The translations under genes were made by a program, and so were the position numbers. From Nocardioides litoris (GTDB lineage Bacteria; Actinomycetota; Actinomycetes; Propionibacteriales; Nocardioidaceae): a stretch of 64,000 nucleotides of DNA. This document shows positions 61,067-64,000 of this stretch, in pieces (within the stretch, counting starts at the first letter, position 1; each line of letters starts with the position of its first letter). Where the stretch lies: assembly GCF_006346315.1 (NCBI RefSeq), contig NZ_VDMR01000002.1, positions 372,001 through 436,000 on the forward strand. The letters run 5' to 3'. A model generated the notes under the pieces. That model was not told where the DNA came from. It did no database searches and was given only the letters and a program-made list of their open reading frames with translations.

Positions 61067-62557
61067 GTGCCCACCCCGTCCGCGCCGACCGTGCGCGCCG
61101 CCCTGCGCAGCCCCGCGCTGCTGCGCACCGAGGTCCTGGCCGGCCTCGTCGTCGCGCTGGCGCTCATCCCCGAGGCCATCTCGTTCTCGATCATCGCGGG
61201 CGTCGACCCGCGGGTCGGGCTGTTCGCGTCATTCACGATGGCCGTCTCGATCGCCTTCCTCGGCGGCCGACCGGCGATGATCTCGGCCGCGACCGGCGCC
61301 GTCGCCCTCGTCGTGGCGCCCGTCGTGCGCGACCACGGCTACGACTACCTGGTGGCCACCGTCATCCTCGGCGGCCTGCTCCAGGTCGCGCTCGGGCTCG
61401 GGGGGTTCGCCCGGCTGATGCGCTTCGTGCCGCGGTCGGTGATGGTCGGGTTCGTCAACGCCCTGGCCATCCTCATCTTCGTCGCCCAGCTGCCCTACCT
61501 CGTCGACGTCCCGTGGCCGGTCTACCCGATGACCGCCGTCGGCATCGCCGCCATCGTGCTGCTGCCGCGGGTGACCCGGGTCGTGCCGTCACCGCTGGTC
61601 GCGATCGTCGGCCTGACGGCGTTCACGGTGGTGGGCGCGGTGGCGGTCCCCGACGTCGGCGACCAGGGGGAGCTGCCCGACAGCCTGCCGTCGCTGCTGC
61701 TCCCCGACGTGCCGCTGACCTGGGAGACGCTGCGGATCATCGCGCCGTACGCCCTGGCCGTGGCGCTGGTCGGCCTCCTGGAGTCGCTGCTGACCGCGAC
61801 CCTCGTCGACGACATCACCGACACCCCGTCGGACAAGACGCGCGAGTCCTGGGGCCAGGGCGCGGCCAACGTGGTCACCGGCTTCTTCGGCGGCATGGGC
61901 GGCTGCGCGATGATCGGGCAGACGATGATCAACGTGAAGGTCTCGGGTGCCCGCACCCGGATCTCGACCTTCCTGGCCGGGGCGTTCCTGCTCGTGCTCG
62001 TGGTCGGCCTCGGCGACGTCGTCGCGCTGATCCCGATGGCCGCGCTGGTCGCGGTGATGGTGATGGTCTCGGTCGGCACCTTCGACTGGCACTCGATGCG
62101 ACCGGCCACGCTGCGCCGCATGCCGCGCTCGGAGACCGCGGTCATGCTCACGACCGTCGCGGTCACGGTCGCCACCCACAACCTGGCCCTCGGCGTGGTC
62201 GCGGGCGTCCTCGTCGCCACCGCGCTGTTCGCCCGCCGGGTCGCCCACGTCACCGCCGTACGACGCAGCGAGGTCGACGACCCCGAGCACGGGCCGACCG
62301 CCGTCTACCGGGTCACCGGGGCGCTGTTCTTCGCCTCCTCCCAGGACCTCGTCTCGCAGCTGCGGTACGCCGACGACCCGGCCCGGGTGGTGCTCGACCT
62401 GAGCGAGGCCGACGTGTGGGACGCCTCGACGGTCGCCACGCTCGACGCCATCGAGACGAAGTACGCGCGGCGCGGGGCGACCGTCGAGGTCGTCGGCCTG
62501 GCCGGGCCGAGCGCCGAGCGGCACGCCCGGTTGACCGGGCGGCTCGGCGGGCACTGA
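61067..62557 (+). CDS. SulP family anion transporter with STAS domain
   Basis: This 496-residue membrane transporter starts at GTG (VPTPSAPTVRAAL), with GGAG 7 nt upstream; an ATG at 60990 would add a non-conserved stretch. The family opening (LAGLVVALALIPEAISFSIIAGVDPRVGLFASF) and about ten to twelve spans are followed by a C-terminal STAS domain from about 405 (YRVTGALFFASSQDLVSQL, VVLDLSEADVWDASTVATLDAIE). SulP proteins move sulfate, bicarbonate or other anions; the subgroup with this short STAS is often annotated as sulfate permease. The ion is unproven. Confidence 0.92.
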   Translation: MPTPSAPTVRAALRSPALLRTEVLAGLVVALALIPEAISFSIIAGVDPRVGLFASFTMAVSIAFLGGRPAMISAATGAVALVVAPVVRDHGYDYLVATVILGGLLQVALGLGGFARLMRFVPRSVMVGFVNALAILIFVAQLPYLVDVPWPVYPMTAVGIAAIVLLPRVTRVVPSPLVAIVGLTAFTVVGAVAVPDVGDQGELPDSLPSLLLPDVPLTWETLRIIAPYALAVALVGLLESLLTATLVDDITDTPSDKTRESWGQGAANVVTGFFGGMGGCAMIGQTMINVKVSGARTRISTFLAGAFLLVLVVGLGDVVALIPMAALVAVMVMVSVGTFDWHSMRPATLRRMPRSETAVMLTTVAVTVATHNLALGVVAGVLVATALFARRVAHVTAVRRSEVDDPEHGPTAVYRVTGALFFASSQDLVSQLRYADDPARVVLDLSEADVWDASTVATLDAIETKYARRGATVEVVGLAGPSAERHARLTGRLGGH

Positions 62558-62564
62558 CCCCCGG

Positions 62565-63212
62565 TCAGCCCAGGAGGCCGCGCATGGTCTCGATCTCGGT
62601 CTGCTGGGTCCGCTCGATGGTCACGGCGAGCTCGACGGCCGGCCGGTAGCGGCCCTCGGCCTGCTCGGTGCGGGCCATCTCGACCGCGCCCTCGTGGTGC
62701 TCGACCATCATCTCCAGCCACCTCGTCCGGAACTCCTCGTCGGGGGCGTCGGCCAGGGCGGCCATGTCGTCGGCCGACATCATCCCGGGCATGTCGGTGT
62801 CCATGCCCTCCATCGACTCGGCCAGGGCCTCGCCGGCCGAGACACCGCCGTGGTCGTGACCGGCGTTGACGTGGTCGCGCATCGTCTCGGGCACGTCCTC
62901 GCCCCACTCGGTCAGCCAGTCGGCCATCTGCTCGATCTCGGGGCCCTGGGCGGCCCGGATCGCCTCGGCCAGCTGCTCGACCTCGGGGTCGAGGTCGCGC
63001 CCGACGGTCAGGTCGACCATCGAGAGGGCCTGGGCGTGGTGCTGGACCATGTCGGTCGCGAAGGCGACGTCGGCGACGCCGTGCTCGGTGTCGGACACCT
63101 CGACCGTGCGGTCCTGGGGTCCGGGGTCGTCGCCGCAGGCGGTGGTGCCGAGGGCGAGGACGGCGCCGGCGGCCAGGGCGGCCAGGGCGCGGCGGTACGG
63201 GTGGGTGCTCAT
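62565..63212 (-). CDS. DUF305 family lipoprotein
   Basis: The 215-residue protein starts MSTHPYRRALAA with AGGAG upstream. A lipoprotein signal ends LGTTAC. Two DUF305 helical repeats each carry a His pair: MVQHHAQALSM and MMVEHHEGAVEMA, the second followed by EQAEGRYRPAVELA. A His/Met-rich loop (HDHGG, MDTDMPGMM) suggests copper binding at the cell surface; such proteins are often near copper genes. The neighbouring DUF6153 and ArsR genes agree with a metal context. Confidence 0.92.
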   Translation of the reverse strand: MSTHPYRRALAALAAGAVLALGTTACGDDPGPQDRTVEVSDTEHGVADVAFATDMVQHHAQALSMVDLTVGRDLDPEVEQLAEAIRAAQGPEIEQMADWLTEWGEDVPETMRDHVNAGHDHGGVSAGEALAESMEGMDTDMPGMMSADDMAALADAPDEEFRTRWLEMMVEHHEGAVEMARTEQAEGRYRPAVELAVTIERTQQTEIETMRGLLG

Positions 63213-63303
63213 GGGTTTCTCCTGTCGGTGGGGCTGGGGTGGGTGCGCGTGCCCGGGGGCCACGGCGCGCCTGGGCGCGGCCGTGCCCCGGGCCGTCAGT
63301 CCC

Positions 63304-63771
63304 TCAGCACCGGACGACGGAGAAGCGCCACACGGCCGGAGGACCCGTGCTCCGTCGTACGACGGCGGGCGGGTCGGCACGCCCGGCCGGCGACCGCGGC
63401 GGCGTCATCCCGGCGGGCAGGCCCGCGCGCAGGCGGCGCAGCGCCAGGACGAACGCCGACGCGGCGGCGAGCATCGCGGCGCAGAGCATGGCCATGCCTC
63501 CGTGGTGGCCGTCCTGCTGCTCGTCGCCCGCGGCCCCGTCGGGCATCGCGACACCGACGTGGTGGACGGGACCGTGGTCGGTGGCGCCGTGGTGGGTGGC
63601 GGCGTGGGTGGCAGCGTGGTGCGGGCCGGGGTGGTGGGCGGCGGCGTGCGCGGCGTCGAGGCCGAGCGCGTGCATGCCGAGGACGCCCAGGGCGACCAGC
63701 GCGACGGCGGCCGCGAGCACGAGCCGCGCGGCCCGCGGGCGCGCGGCGGTCGTCGGGGCGGGCGGTCGCAC
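63304..63771 (-). CDS. DUF6153-type membrane protein, His-rich
   Basis: This 155-residue protein starts at GTG. It has a first span (LVLAAAVALVALGVLGMHALGL), a His-rich extracytoplasmic loop (HHPGPHHAATHAATHHG, HHGGMAM) and a second span (LCAAMLAAASAFVLAL). The layout matches DUF6153 proteins found beside DUF305 genes in actinobacteria. Metal binding is suggested by the His density. A -10 box TATCCT lies 7 nt upstream. The DUF305 gene follows 91 bp later, probably on the same transcript. Confidence 0.82.
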   Translation of the reverse strand: MRPPAPTTAARPRAARLVLAAAVALVALGVLGMHALGLDAAHAAAHHPGPHHAATHAATHHGATDHGPVHHVGVAMPDGAAGDEQQDGHHGGMAMLCAAMLAAASAFVLALRRLRAGLPAGMTPPRSPAGRADPPAVVRRSTGPPAVWRFSVVRC

Positions 63772-63778
63772 GGTCTGC

Positions 63779-63784
63779 AGGATA
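63779..63784 (-). promoter_or_regulatory. -10 box for DUF6153 gene, leaderless type
   Basis: TATCCT on the minus strand lies 7 nt before the GTG at 63771. Confidence 0.55.
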
Positions 63785-63810
63785 CGGAACCGGGGGCGGG
63801 CTACCCCAAC

Positions 63811-63846
63811 ACATCGACGCCTGTCACTATCGACGCATGTCGATGT
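63811..63846 (+). promoter_or_regulatory. Operator-like repeats over the arsR start
   Basis: ACATCGAC (63811-63818) and GTCGATGT (63839-63846) form a perfect inverted repeat. Within it, ATCGACGCCTGTC (63813-63825) is repeated as ATCGACGCATGTC (63829-63841), 12 of 13 bases, 16 bp apart. A weak -10 CACTAT (63825-63830) lies 6 nt before the ATG at 63837. The repressor encoded by the gene would block its own start. Confidence 0.6.
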
Positions 63847-64000
63847 CCTGCGGCCCGGCCGACGACGATCTGGCCTGTTGCACGCCCTTGGCCCGCCAGC
63901 CGATGACGGCCGAGCAGGCCGCGCAGGTCGTCCCGCTGCTCAAGGCCCTGGCCGACCCGGTGCGGATCCGCCTGCTCTCGCTGGTGCTCTCCCACGAGGG
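63837..64000 (+). CDS. ArsR/SmtB family metalloregulator, truncated by window end
   Basis: The first 54 codons are present and the frame runs off the window. The N-terminus is Cys-rich (MSMSCGPADDDLACC), followed by AEQAAQVVPLLKALADPVRIRLLSLVLSHEG, the typical first helices of an ArsR-type winged helix. The Cys residues suggest arsenite or another soft metal as ligand. It is divergent from the DUF6153/DUF305 pair. Confidence 0.85.
   Translation, partial: MSMSCGPADDDLACCTPLARQPMTAEQAAQVVPLLKALADPVRIRLLSLVLSHE

Overview
The window is very GC-rich chromosomal DNA with dense gene packing, many GTG starts and 4-bp GTGA/ATGA overlaps. The block at about 0-13.5 kb has the conserved actinobacterial origin-proximal order: cwsA-like, ppiA, rhomboid, crgA, DUF881, pknB, pknA, pbpA, rodA, pstP, fhaB, fhaA, tRNA-Leu. 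Together with AlkB-rubredoxin, F420-type and duplicated acyl-CoA dehydrogenase genes this points to an actinomycete, most likely Nocardioidaceae (Nocardioides-like). That placement is an inference; no 16S gene is present.

Layout. 0-13.1 kb: cell division and peptidoglycan control, with two PASTA-type Ser/Thr kinases, their PP2C phosphatase, two FHA proteins, the RodA/PBP2 pair and an internally duplicated CrgA. 13.4-18.1 kb: tRNA-Leu(CAG), then a third membrane kinase with a beta-propeller-like ectodomain and a convergent Tat-exported lipoprotein sulfatase, perhaps acquired. 18.2-26.2 kb: mixed metabolism (SDR, lipoproteins, nitroreductase, glutathione peroxidase, NAD-malic enzyme, a VWA lipoprotein). 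26.2-28.6 kb: alkane hydroxylase operon (AlkB-rubredoxin fusion, ferredoxin, TetR) behind a duplicated operator-like repeat. 28.7-37.7 kb: peptidases (M15, M13), a hydrolase, a quinone reductase, a ComB-like phosphatase, a double-TerD protein and a DUF2470 protein. 38-45.4 kb: RecQ helicase with a phosphoribosyltransferase-like tail, an F420-type oxidoreductase and an SNF2 helicase/SWIM pair. 45.5-55.2 kb: metY-metX beside a leucine-type degradation cluster (biotin-dependent carboxylase beta and alpha subunits, HMG-CoA lyase, double acyl-CoA dehydrogenase) with a TetR regulator; the same 18-bp palindrome lies at the regulator and at the carboxylase promoter. 55.2-58.7 kb: two sulfotransferases flanking an unrecognised protein in one overlapping operon. 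58.7-64 kb: EcsC-like protein, Aat, rhodanese, MerR next to a SulP transporter, DUF305 and DUF6153 proteins, and the start of an ArsR regulator cut by the window edge.

A feature running through the window is leaderless-type promoters. At about 18 genes a TANNNT-like -10 box lies exactly 6 or 7 nt before the start codon, with no Shine-Dalgarno sequence between. No insertion sequence, prophage or CRISPR array was seen. The best leads are the TetR palindrome circuit, the duplicated AlkB operator, the DnaA-box cluster near 2.4 kb, the CrgA duplication, the alternative hairpins before the acyl-CoA dehydrogenase and the sulfotransferase-flanked unknown gene.
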